Below are positions 1 to 12,993 of a stretch of DNA of 64,000 nt, piece after piece. The position numbers and the translations under genes were made by a program. The notes under the pieces are model-generated. The model ran no database searches and was not told where the DNA came from. It saw only the letters and a program-made list of their open reading frames with translations. Each line of letters begins with the position of its first letter. Position 1 is the first letter of the stretch. Origin of the DNA: Auanema rhodensis. Its lineage: Eukaryota > Nematoda > Chromadorea > Rhabditida > Rhabditidae. Where the stretch lies: contig OZ059900.1 in the NCBI GenBank assembly GCA_964057225.1, forward strand, positions 19,049,638 to 19,113,637. The letters are read 5' to 3'.

Positions 1-2394
1 AATTCGTTGCATTTGACGAATCATATGAACAAAAATCGATTTAATCAATATTAGCCATAAGGGGCGTGCCCTCAGAATATGCTAATTTCCTTAATTTTCT
101 AACCCCTGTTTTTTTGTCGTGAAAGTGGAACTAGACGTTGTACGAACAATTTTGAGCTAGGTTTCATTGACATTGCATGAGTTTGAACACATGAAATCGT
201 AAGTCAAAACCTTGTTTACAGCGAAATTTCCAAAAACTGGTTTTCCAGCATAATAAAATATTTCTCATGGGAAATACTGTGTTTTTGTATTTTTCTAGTG
301 TTCAGCATGTAAAATGGTTCATTTTAGTATGTAACACGCTGAAATTCGTTGCATTTGACGACTCATATGAACAAAAATCGATTTAATCAATATTAGCCAT
401 AAGGGGCGTGCCCTCAGAATATGCTAATTTCCTTAATTTTCTAACCCCTGTTTTTTTGTCGTGAAAGTGGAACTAGACGTTGTACGAACAATTTTGAGCT
501 AGGTTTCATTGACATTGCATGAGTTTGAACACATGAAATCGTAAGTCAAAACCTTGTTTACAGCGAAATTTCCAAAAACTGGTTTTCCAGCATAATAAAA
601 TATTTCTCATGGGAAATACTGTGTTTTTGTATTTTTCTAGTGTTCAGCATGTAAAATGCTTCATTTTAGTATGTAACACGCTGAAATTCGTTGCATTTGA
701 CGACTCATATGAACAAAAATCGATTTAATCAATATTAGCCATAAGGGGCGTGCCCTCAGAATATGCTAATTTCCTTAATTTTCTGACCCCTGTTTTTTTG
801 TCGTGAAAGTGGAACTAGACGTTGTACGAACAATTTTGAGCTAGGTTTCATTGACATTGCATGAGTTTGAACACATGAAATCGTAAGTCAAAACCTTGTT
901 TACAGCGAAATTTCCAAAAACTGGTTTTCCAGCATAATAAAATATTTCTCATGGGAAATACTGTGTTTTTGTATTTTTCTAGTGTTCAGCATGTAAAATG
1001 CTTCATTTTAGTATGTAACACGCTGAAATTCGTTGCATTTGACGACTCATATGAACAAAAATCGATTTAATCAATATTAGCCATAAGGGGCGTGCCCTCA
1101 GAATATGCTAATTTCCTTAATTTTCTAACCCCTGTTTTTTTGTCGTGAAAGTGGAACTAGACGTTGTACGAACAATTTTGAGCTAGGTTTCATTGACATT
1201 GCATGAGTTTGAACACATGAAATCGTAAGTCAAAACCTTGTTTACAGCGAAATTTCCAAAAACTGGTTTTCCAGCATAATAAAATATTTCTCATGGGAAA
1301 TACTGTGTTTTTGTATTTTTCTAGTGTTCAGCATGTAAAATGCTTCATTTTAGTATGTAACACGCTGAAATTCGTTGCATTTGACGACTCATATGAACAA
1401 AAATCGATTTAATCAATATTAGCTATAAGGGGCGTGCCCTCAGAATATGCTAATTTCCTTAATTTTCTAACCCCTGTTTTTTTGTCGTGAAAGTGGAACT
1501 AGACGTTGTACGAACAATTTTGAGCTAAGTTTCATTGACATTGCATGAGTTTGAACACATGAAATCGTAAGTCAAAACCTTGTTTACAGCGAAATTTCCA
1601 AAAACTGGTTTTCCAGCATAATAAAATATTTCTCATGGGAAATACTGTGTTTTTGTTTTTTTCTAGTGTTCAGCATGTAAAATGCTTCATTTTAGTATGT
1701 AACACGCTGAAATTCGTTGCATTTGACGACTCATATGAACAAAAATCGATTTAATCAATATTAGCCATAAGGGGCGTGCCCTCAGAATATGCTAATTTCC
1801 TTAATTTTCTAACCCCTGTTTTTTTGTCGTGAAAGTGGAACTAGACGTTGTACGAACAATTTTGAGCTAGGTTTCATTGACATTGCATGAGTTTGAACAC
1901 ATGAAATCGTAAGTCAAAACCTTGTTTACAGCGAAATTTCCAAAAACTGGTTTTCCAGCATAATAAAATATTTCTCATGGGAAATACTGTGTTTTTGTAT
2001 TCTTCTAGTGTTCAGCATGTAAAATGCTTCATTTTAGTATGTAACACGCTGAAATTCGTTGCATTTGACGACTCATATGAACAAAAATCGATTTAATCAA
2101 TATTAGCCATAAGGGGCGTGCCCTCAGAATATGCTAATTTCCTTAATTTTCTAACCCCTGTTTTTTTGTCGTGAAAGTGGAACTAGACGTTGTACGAACA
2201 ATTTTGAGCTAGGTTTCATTGACATTGCATGAGTTTGAACACATGAAATCGTAAGTCAAAACCTTGTTTACAGCGAAATTTCCAAAAACTGGTTTTCCAG
2301 CATAATAAAATATTTCTCATGGGAAATACTGTGTTTTTGTATTCTTCTAGTGTTCAGCATGTAAAATGCTTCATTTTAGTATGTAACACGCTGA
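1..2394 (+). repeat. Seven-copy haplotype block, first occurrence
   Basis: Copies 1-7 carry, in order: gacgaat plus aatggtt; no marker; tgacccc; no marker; agctata plus gctaagt plus an all-T gtttttttt; gtattctt; gtattctt. The same order reappears at 12994-15387. The shared order of private markers shows that the two blocks descend from one multi-copy segment rather than from independent mutation. Confidence 0.8.
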
Positions 2395-2736
2395 AATTCG
2401 TTGCATTTGACGACTCATATGAACAAAAATCGATTTAATCAATATTAGCCATAAGGGGCGTGCCCTCAGAATATGCTAATTTCCTTAAATTTCTAACCCC
2501 TGTTTTTTTGTCGTGAAAGTGGAACTAGACGTTGTACGAACAATTTTGAGCTAGGTTTCATTGACATTGCATGAGTTTGAACACATGAAATCGTAAGTCA
2601 AAACCTTGTTTACAGCGAAATTTCCAAAAACTGGTTTTCCAGCATAATAAAATATTTCTCATGGGAAATACTGTGTTTTCGTATTTTTCTAGTGTTCAGC
2701 ATGTAAAATGGTTCATTTTAGTATGTAACACGCTGA

Positions 2737-5129
2737 AATTCGTTGCATTTGACGACTCATATGAACAAAAATCGATTTAATCAATATTAGCCATAAGGGG
2801 CGTGCCCTCAGAATATGCTAATTTCCTTAATTTTCTAACCCCTGTTTTTTTGTCGTGAAAGTGGAACTAGACGTTGTACGAACAATTTTGAGCTAGGTTT
2901 CATTGACATTGCATGAGTTTGAACACATGAAATCGTAAGTCAAAACCTTGTTTACAGCGAAATTTCCAAAAACTGGTTTTCCAGCATAATAAAATATTTC
3001 TCATGGGAAATACTGTGTTTTTGTATTCTTCTAGTGTTCAGCATGTAAAATGCTTCATTTTAGTATGTAACACGCTGAAATTCGTTGCATTTGACGACTC
3101 ATATGAACAAAAATCGATTTAATCAATATTAGCCATAAGGGGCGTGCCCTCAGAATATGCTAATTTCCTTAATTTTCTAACCCCTGTTTTTTTGTCGTGA
3201 AAGTGGAACTAGACGTTGTACGAACAATTTTGAGCTAGGTTTCATTGACATTGCATGAGTTTGAACACATGAAATCGTAAGTCAAAACCTTGTTTACAGC
3301 GAAATTTCCAAAAACTGGTTTTCCAGCATAATAAAATATTTCTCATGGGAAATACTGTGTTTTTGTATTCTTCTAGTGTTCAGCATGTAAAATGCTTCAT
3401 TTTAGTATGTAACACGCTGAAATTCGTTGCATTTGACGACTCATATGAACAAAAATCGATTTAATCAATATTAGCCATAAGGGGCGTGCCCTCAGAATAT
3501 GCTAATTTCCTTAAATTTCTAACCCCTGTTTTTTTGTCGTGAAAGTGGAACTAGACGTTGTACGAACAATTTTGAGCTAGGTTTCATTGACATTGCATGA
3601 GTTTGAACACATGAAATCGTAAGTCAAAACCTTGTTTACAGCGAAATTTCCAAAAACTGGTTTTCCAGCATAATAAAATATTTCTCATGGGAAATACTGT
3701 GTTTTTGTATTCTTCTAGTGTTCAGCATGTAAAATGCTTCATTTTAGTATGTAACACGCTGAAATTCGTTGCATTTGACGACTCATATGAACAAAAATCG
3801 ATTTAATCAATATTAGCCATAAGGGGCGTGCCCTCAGAATATGCTAATTTCCTTAATTTTCTAACCCCTGTTTTTTTGTCGTGAAAGTGGAACTAGACGT
3901 TGTACGAACAATTTTGAGCTAGGTTTCATTGACATTGCATGAGTTTGAACACATGAAATCGTAAGTCAAAACCTTGTTTACAGCGAAATTTCCAAAAACT
4001 GGTTTTCCAGCATAATAAAATATTTCTCATGGGAAATACTGTGTTTTTGTATATTTCTAGTGTTCAGCATGTAAAATGCTTCATTTTAGTATGTAGCACG
4101 CTGAAATTCGTTGCATTTGACGACTCATATGAACAAAAATCGATTTAATCAATATTAGCCATAAGGGGCGTGCCCTCAGAATATGCTAATTTCCTTAATT
4201 TTCTAACCCCTGTTTTTTTGTCGTGAAAGTGGAACTAGACGTTGTACGAACAATTTTGAGCTAGGTTTCATTGACATTGCATGAGTTTGAACACATGAAA
4301 TCGTAAGTCAAAACCTTGTTTACAGCGAAATTTCCAAAAACTGGTTTTCCAGCATAATAAAATATTTCTCATGGGAAATACTGTGTTTTTGTATTTTTCT
4401 AGTGTTCAGCATGTAAAATGCTTCATTTTAGTATGTAACACGCTGAAATTCGTTGCATTTGACGACTCATATGAACAAAAATCGATTTAATCAATATTAG
4501 CCATAAGGGGCGTGCCCTCAGAATATGCTAATTTCCTTAAATTTCTAACCCCTGTTTTTTGTCGTGAAAGTGGAACTAGACGTTGTACGAACAATTTTGA
4601 GCTAGGTTTCATTGACATTGCATGAGTTTGAACACATGAAATCGTAAGTCAAAACCTTGTTTACAGCGAAATTTCCAAAAACTGGTTTTCCAGCATAATA
4701 AAATATTTCTCATGGGAAATACTGTGTTTTTGTATTCTTCTAGTGTTCAGCATGTAAAATGCTTCATTTTAGTATGTAACACGCTGAAATTCGTTGCATT
4801 TAACGACTCATATGAACAAAAATCGATTTAATCAATATTAGCCATAAGGGGCGTGCCCTCAGAATATGCTAATTTCCTTAATTTTCTAACCCCTGTTTTT
4901 TTGTCGTGAAAGTGGAATTAGACGTTGTATGAACATTTTTGAGCTAGGTTTCATTGACATTGCATGAGTTTGAACACATGAAATCGTAAGTCAAAACCTT
5001 GTTTACAGCGAAATTTCCAAAAACTGGTTTTCCAGCATAATAAAATATTTCTCATGGGAAATACTGTGTTTTTGTATTTTTCTAGTGTTCAGCATGTAAA
5101 ATACTTCATTTTAGTATGTAACACGCTGA
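2737..5129 (+). repeat. Seven-mer higher-order repeat, diverged version (2393 bp)
   Basis: Copies 9-15 show gtattctt in three copies (the third also with ttaaattt), then gtatattt plus gtagcac, then an unmarked copy, then ttaaattt with the T deletion and gtattctt, then taacgact plus gtatgaac plus aatactt. The last four copies match those of the 7-mers at 6156 and 8549; the first three are slightly different. The length, 7 x 342 minus 1, agrees. Confidence 0.75.
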
Positions 5130-6155
5130 AATTCGTTGCATTTGACGACTCATATGAACAAAAATCGATTTAATCAATATTAGCCATAAGGGGCGTGCCC
5201 TCAGAATATGCTAATTTCCTTAATTTTCTAACCCTTGTTTTTTTGTCGTGAAAGTGGAACTAGACGTTGTACGAACAATTTTGAGCTAGGTTTCATTGAC
5301 ATTGCATGAGTTTGAACACATGAAATCGTAAGTCAAAACCTTGTTTACAGCGAAATTTCCAAAAACTGGTTTTCCAGCATAATAAAATATTTCTCATGGG
5401 AAATACTGTGTTTTTGTATTTTTCTAGTGTTCAGCATGTAAAATGCTTCATTTTAGTATGTAACACGCTGAAATTCGTTGCATTTGACGAATCATATGAA
5501 CAAAAATCGATTTAATCAATATTAGCCATAAGGGGCGTGCCCTCAGAATATGCTAATTTCCTTAATTTTCTAACCCCTGTTTTTTTGTCGTGAAAGTGGA
5601 ACTAGACGTTGTACGAACAATTTTGAGCTAGGTTTCATTGACATTGCATGAGTTTGAACACATGAAATCGTAAGTCAAAACCTTGTTTACAGCGAAATTT
5701 CCAAAAACTGGTTTTCCAGCATAATAAAATATTTCTCATGGGAAATACTGTGTTTTTGTATTTTTCTAGTGTTCAGCATGTAAAATGCTTCATTTTAGTA
5801 TGTAACACGCTGAAATTCGTTGCATTTAACGACTCATATGAACAAAAATCGATTTAATCAATATTAGCCATAAGGGGCGTGCCCTCAGAATATGCTAATT
5901 TCCTTAATTTTCTAACCCCTGTTTTTTTGTCGTGAAAGTGGAATTAGACGTTGTATGAACATTTTTGAGCTAGGTTTCATTGACATTGCATGAGTTTGAA
6001 CACATGAAATCGTAAGTCAAAACCTTGTTTACAGCGAAATTTCCAAAAACTGGTTTTCCAGCATAATAAAATATTTCTCATGGGAAATACTGTGTTTTTG
6101 TTTTTTTCTAGTGTTCAGCATGTAAAATGCTTCATTTTAGTATGTAACACGCTGA

Positions 6156-8548
6156 AATTCGTTGCATTTGACGACTCATATGAACAAAAATCGATTTAAT
6201 CAATATTAGCCATAAGGGGCGTGCCCTCAGAATATGCTAATTTCCTTAATTTTCTAACCCCTGTTTTTTTGTCGTGAAAGTGGAACTAGACGTTGTACGA
6301 ACAATTTTGAGCTAGGTTTCATTGACATTGCATGAGTTTGAACACATGAAATCGTAAGTCAAAACCTTGTTTACAGCGAAATTTCCAAAAACTGGTTTTC
6401 CAGCATAATAAAATATTTCTCATGGGAAATACTGTGTTTTTGTATTCTTCTAGTGTTCAGCATGTAAAATGCTTCATTTTAGTATGTAACACGCTGAAAT
6501 TCGTTGCATTTGACGACTCATATGAACAAAAATCGATTTAATCAATATTAGCCATAAGGGGCGTGCCCTCAGAATATGCTAATTTCCTTAATTTTCTAAC
6601 CCCTGTTTTTTTGTCGTGAAAGTGGAACTAGACGTTGTACGAACAATTTTGAGCTAGGTTTCATTGACATTGCATGAGTTTGAACACATGAAATCGTAAG
6701 TCAAAACCTTGTTTACAGCGAAATTTCCAAAAACTGGTTTTCCAGCATAATAAAATATTTCTCATGGGAAATACTGTGTTTTTGTATTCTTCTAGTGTTC
6801 AGCATGTAAAATGCTTCATTTTAGTATGTAACACGCTGAAATTCGTTGCATTTGACGACTCATATGAACAAAAATCGATTTAATCAATATTAGCCATAAG
6901 GGGCGTGCCCTCAGAATATGCTAATTTCCTTAATTTTCTAACCCCTGTTTTTTTGTCGTGAAAGTGGAACTAGACGTTGTACGAACAATTTTGAGCTAGG
7001 TTTCATTGACATTGCATGAGTTTGAACACATGAAATCGTAAGTCAAAACCTTGTTTACAGCGAAATTTCCAAAAACTGGTTTTCCAGCATAATAAAATAT
7101 TTCTCATGGGAAATACTGTGTTTTTGTATTCTTCTAGTGTTCAGCATGTAAAATGCTTCATTTTAGTATGTAACACGCTGAAATTCGTTGCATTTGACGA
7201 CTCATATGAACAAAAATCGATTTAATCAATATTAGCCATAAGGGGCGTGCCCTCAGAATATGCTAATTTCCTTAATTTTCTAACCCCTGTTTTTTTGTCG
7301 TGAAAGTGGAACTAGACGTTGTACGAACAATTTTGAGCTAGGTTTCATTGACATTGCATGAGTTTGAACACATGAAATCGTAAGTCAAAACCTTGTTTAC
7401 AGCGAAATTTCCAAAAACTGGTTTTCCAGCATAATAAAATATTTCTCATGGGAAATACTGTGTTTTTGTATATTTCTAGTGTTCAGCATGTAAAATGCTT
7501 CATTTTAGTATGTAGCACGCTGAAATTCGTTGCATTTGACGACTCATATGAACAAAAATCGATTTAATCAATATTAGCCATAAGGGGCGTGCCCTCAGAA
7601 TATGCTAATTTCCTTAATTTTCTAACCCCTGTTTTTTTGTCGTGAAAGTGGAACTAGACGTTGTACGAACAATTTTGAGCTAGGTTTCATTGACATTGCA
7701 TGAGTTTGAACACATGAAATCGTAAGTCAAAACCTTGTTTACAGCGAAATTTCCAAAAACTGGTTTTCCAGCATAATAAAATATTTCTCATGGGAAATAC
7801 TGTGTTTTTGTATTTTTCTAGTGTTCAGCATGTAAAATGCTTCATTTTAGTATGTAACACGCTGAAATTCGTTGCATTTGACGACTCATATGAACAAAAA
7901 TCGATTTAATCAATATTAGCCATAAGGGGCGTGCCCTCAGAATATGCTAATTTCCTTAAATTTCTAACCCCTGTTTTTTGTCGTGAAAGTGGAACTAGAC
8001 GTTGTACGAACAATTTTGAGCTAGGTTTCATTGACATTGCATGAGTTTGAACACATGAAATCGTAAGTCAAAACCTTGTTTACAGCGAAATTTCCAAAAA
8101 CTGGTTTTCCAGCATAATAAAATATTTCTCATGGGAAATACTGTGTTTTTGTATTCTTCTAGTGTTCAGCATGTAAAATGCTTCATTTTAGTATGTAACA
8201 CGCTGAAATTCGTTGCATTTAACGACTCATATGAACAAAAATCGATTTAATCAATATTAGCCATAAGGGGCGTGCCCTCAGAATATGCTAATTTCCTTAA
8301 TTTTCTAACCCCTGTTTTTTTGTCGTGAAAGTGGAACTAGACGTTGTATGAACATTTTTGAGCTAGGTTTCATTGACATTGCATGAGTTTGAACACATGA
8401 AATCGTAAGTCAAAACCTTGTTTACAGCGAAATTTCCAAAAACTGGTTTTCCAGCATAATAAAATATTTCTCATGGGAAATACTGTGTTTTTGTATTTTT
8501 CTAGTGTTCAGCATGTAAAATACTTCATTTTAGTATGTAACACGCTGA
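6156..8548 (+). repeat. Seven-mer higher-order repeat, tandem unit 1 (2393 bp)
   Basis: Copies 19-25 carry gtattctt in three copies, gtatattt plus gtagcac, no marker, ttaaattt with a one-T deletion, and taacgact with gtatgaac and aatactt. The next seven copies repeat this order at once. The single-T deletion makes the unit 2393 bp, and the second unit begins at exactly that distance. Confidence 0.85.
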
Positions 8549-10941
8549 AATTCGTTGCATTTGACGACTCATATGAACAAAAATCGATTTAATCAATATT
8601 AGCCATAAGGGGCGTGCCCTCAGAATATGCTAATTTCCTTAATTTTCTAACCCCTGTTTTTTTGTCGTGAAAGTGGAACTAGACGTTGTACGAACAATTT
8701 TGAGCTAGGTTTCATTGACATTGCATGAGTTTGAACACATGAAATCGTAAGTCAAAACCTTGTTTACAGCGAAATTTCCAAAAACTGGTTTTCCAGCATA
8801 ATAAAATATTTCTCATGGGAAATACTGTGTTTTTGTATTCTTCTAGTGTTCAGCATGTAAAATGCTTCATTTTAGTATGTAACACGCTGAAATTCGTTGC
8901 ATTTGACGACTCATATGAACAAAAATCGATTTAATCAATATTAGCCATAAGGGGCGTGCCCTCAGAATATGCTAATTTCCTTAATTTTCTAACCCCTGTT
9001 TTTTTGTCGTGAAAGTGGAACTAGACGTTGTACGAACAATTTTGAGCTAGGTTTTATTGACATTGCATGAGTTTGAACACATGAAATCGTAAGTCAAAAC
9101 CTTGTTTACAGCGAAATTTCCAAAAACTGGTTTTCCAGCATAATAAAATATTTCTCATGGGAAATACTGTGTTTTTGTATTCTTCTAGTGTTCAGCATGT
9201 AAAATGCTTCATTTTAGTATGTAACACGCTGAAATTCGTTGCATTTGACGACTCATATGAACAAAAATCGATTTAATCAATATTAGCCATAAGGGGCGTG
9301 CCCTCAGAATATGCTAATTTCCTTAATTTTCTAACCCCTGTTTTTTTGTCGTGAAAGTGGAACTAGACGTTGTACGAACAATTTTGAGCTAGGTTTCATT
9401 GACATTGCATGAGTTTGAACACATGAAATCGTAAGTCAAAACCTTGTTTACAGCGAAATTTCCAAAAACTGGTTTTCCAGCATAATAAAATATTTCTCAT
9501 GGGAAATACTGTGTTTTTGTATTCTTCTAGTGTTCAGCATGTAAAATGCTTCATTTTAGTATGTAACACGCTGAAATTCGTTGCATTTGACGACTCATAT
9601 GAACAAAAATCGATTTAATCAATATTAGCCATAAGGGGCGTGCCCTCAGAATATGCTAATTTCCTTAATTTTCTAACCCCTGTTTTTTTGTCGTGAAAGT
9701 GGAACTAGACGTTGTACGAACAATTTTGAGCTAGGTTTCATTGACATTGCATGAGTTTGAACACATGAAATCGTAAGTCAAAACCTTGTTTACAGCGAAA
9801 TTTCCAAAAACTGGTTTTCCAGCATAATAAAATATTTCTCATGGGAAATACTGTGTTTTTGTATATTTCTAGTGTTCAGCATGTAAAATGCTTCATTTTA
9901 GTATGTAGCACGCTGAAATTCGTTGCATTTGACGACTCATATGAACAAAAATCGATTTAATCAATATTAGCCATAAGGGGCGTGCCCTCAGAATATGCTA
10001 ATTTCCTTAATTTTCTAACCCCTGTTTTTTTGTCGTGAAAGTGGAACTAGACGTTGTACGAACAATTTTGAGCTAGGTTTCATTGACATTGCATGAGTTT
10101 GAACACATGAAATCGTAAGTCAAAACCTTGTTTACAGCGAAATTTCCAAAAACTGGTTTTCCAGCATAATAAAATATTTCTCATGGGAAATACTGTGTTT
10201 TTGTATTTTTCTAGTGTTCAGCATGTAAAATGCTTCATTTTAGTATGTAACACGCTGAAATTCGTTGCATTTGACGACTCATATGAACAAAAATCGATTT
10301 AATCAATATTAGCCATAAGGGGCGTGCCCTCAGAATATGCTAATTTCCTTAAATTTCTAACCCCTGTTTTTTGTCGTGAAAGTGGAACTAGACGTTGTAC
10401 GAACAATTTTGAGCTAGGTTTCATTGACATTGCATGAGTTTGAACACATGAAATCGTAAGTCAAAACCTTGTTTACAGCGAAATTTCCAAAAACTGGTTT
10501 TCCAGCATAATAAAATATTTCTCATGGGAAATACTGTGTTTTTGTATTCTTCTAGTGTTCAGCATGTAAAATGCTTCATTTTAGTATGTAACACGCTGAA
10601 ATTCGTTGCATTTAACGACTCATATGAACAAAAATCGATTTAATCAATATTAGCCATAAGGGGCGTGCCCTCAGAATATGCTAATTTCCTTAATTTTCTA
10701 ACCCCTGTTTTTTTGTCGTGAAAGTGGAACTAGACGTTGTATGAACATTTTTGAGCTAGGTTTCATTGACATTGCATGAGTTTGAACACATGAAATCGTA
10801 AGTCAAAACCTTGTTTACAGCGAAATTTCCAAAAACTGGTTTTCCAGCATAATAAAATATTTCTCATGGGAAATACTGTGTTTTTGTATTTTTCTAGTGT
10901 TCAGCATGTAAAATACTTCATTTTAGTATGTAACACGCTGA
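8549..10941 (+). repeat. Seven-mer higher-order repeat, tandem unit 2 (2393 bp)
   Basis: Copies 26-32 repeat copies 19-25 marker for marker, including the T-deleted copy. The only difference noticed is one private change (gttttattga near 9051). This is a direct tandem duplication of a seven-copy block, of the kind produced by unequal crossover or segmental amplification in satellite arrays. Confidence 0.85.
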
Positions 10942-12993
10942 AATTCGTTGCATTTGACGACTCATATGAACAAAAATCGATTTAATCAATATTAGCCATA
11001 AGGGGCGTGCCCTCAGAATATGCTAATTTCCTTAATTTTCTAACCCTTGTTTTTTTGTCGTGAAAGTGGAACTAGACGTTGTACGAACAATTTTGAGCTA
11101 GGTTTCATTGACATTGCATGAGTTTGAACACATGAAATCGTAAGTCAAAACCTTGTTTACAGCGAAATTTCCAAAAACTGGTTTTCCAGCATAATAAAAT
11201 ATTTCTCATGGGAAATACTGTGTTTTTGTATTTTTCTAGTGTTCAGCATGTAAAATGCTTCATTTTAGTATGTAACACGCTGAAATTCGTTGCATTTGAC
11301 GAATCATATGAACAAAAATCGATTTAATCAATATTAGCCATAAGGGGCGTGCCCTCAGAATATGCTAATTTCCTTAATTTTCTAACCCCTGTTTTTTTGT
11401 CGTGAAAGTGGAACTAGACGTTGTACGAACAATTTTGAGCTAGGTTTCATTGACATTGCATGAGTTTGAACACATGAAATCGTAAGTCAAAACCTTGTTT
11501 ACAGCGAAATTTCCAAAAACTGGTTTTCCAGCATAATAAAATATTTCTCATGGGAAATACTGTGTTTTCGTATTTTTCTAGTGTTCAGCATGTAAAATGG
11601 TTCATTTTAGTATGTAACACGCTGAAATTCGTTGCATTTGACGACTCATATGAACAAAAATCGATTTAATCAATATTAGCCATAAGGGGCGTGCCCTCAG
11701 AATATGCTAATTTCCTTAATTTTCTAACCCCTGTTTTTTTGTCGTGAAAGTGGAACTAGACGTTGTACGAACAATTTTGAGCTAGGTTTCATTGACATTG
11801 CATGAGTTTGAACACATGAAATCGTAAGTCAAAACCTTGTTTACAGCGAAATTTCCAAAAACTGGTTTTCCAGCATAATAAAATATTTCTCATGGGAAAT
11901 ACTGTGTTTTTGTATTTTTCTAGTGTTCAGCATGTAAAATGCTTCATTTTAGTATGTAACACGCTGAAATTCGTTGCATTTAACGACTCATATGAACAAA
12001 AATCGATTTAATCAATATTAGCCATAAGGGGCGTGCCCTCAGAATATGCTAATTTCCTTAATTTTCTAACCCCTGTTTTTTTGTCGTGAAAGTGGAATTA
12101 GACGTTGTATGAACATTTTTGAGCTAGGTTTCATTGACATTGCATGAGTTTGAACACATGAAATCGTAAGTCAAAACCTTGTTTACAGCGAAATTTCCAA
12201 AAACTGGTTTTCCAGCATAATAAAATATTTCTCATGGGAAATACTGTGTTTTTGTATTTTTCTAGTGTTCAGCATGTAAAATGCTTCATTTTAGTATGTA
12301 ACACGCTGAAATTCGTTGCATTTAACGACTCATATGAACAAAAATCGATTTAATCAATATTAGCCATAAGGGGCGTGCCCTCAGAATATGCTAATTTCCT
12401 TAATTTTCTAACCCCTGTTTTTTTGTCGTGAAAGTGGAACTAGACGTTGTATGAACATTTTTGAGCTAGGTTTCATTGACATTGCATGAGTTTGAACACA
12501 TGAAATCGTAAGTCAAAACCTTGTTTACAGCGAAATTTCCAAAAACTGGTTTTCCAGCATAATAAAATATTTCTCATGGGAAATACTGTGTTTTTGTATT
12601 TTTCTAGTGTTCAGCATGTAAAATACTTCATTTTAGTATGTAACACGCTGAAATTCGTTGCATTTGACGACTCATATGAACAAAAATCGATTTAATCAAT
12701 ATTAGCCATAAGGGGCGTGCCCTCAGAATATGCTAATTTCCTTAATTTTCTAACCCTTGTTTTTTTGTCGTGAAAGTGGAACTAGACGTTGTACGAACAA
12801 TTTTGAGCTAGGTTTCATTGACATTGCATGAGTTTGAACACATGAAATCGTAAGTCAAAACCTTGTTTACAGCGAAATTTCCAAAAACTGGTTTTCCAGC
12901 ATAATAAAATATTTCTCATGGGAAATACTGTGTTTTTGTATTTTTCTAGTGTTCAGCATGTAAAATGCTTCATTTTAGTATGTAACACGCTGA

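Noticed and set aside
1-17. CENP-B box, suggested by attcgttgca at the start of each A unit
   Set aside because: The TTCG and the following A of the box fit, but the essential CGGG is replaced by TGAC, leaving about six of nine key positions. This is too weak to call a binding site.
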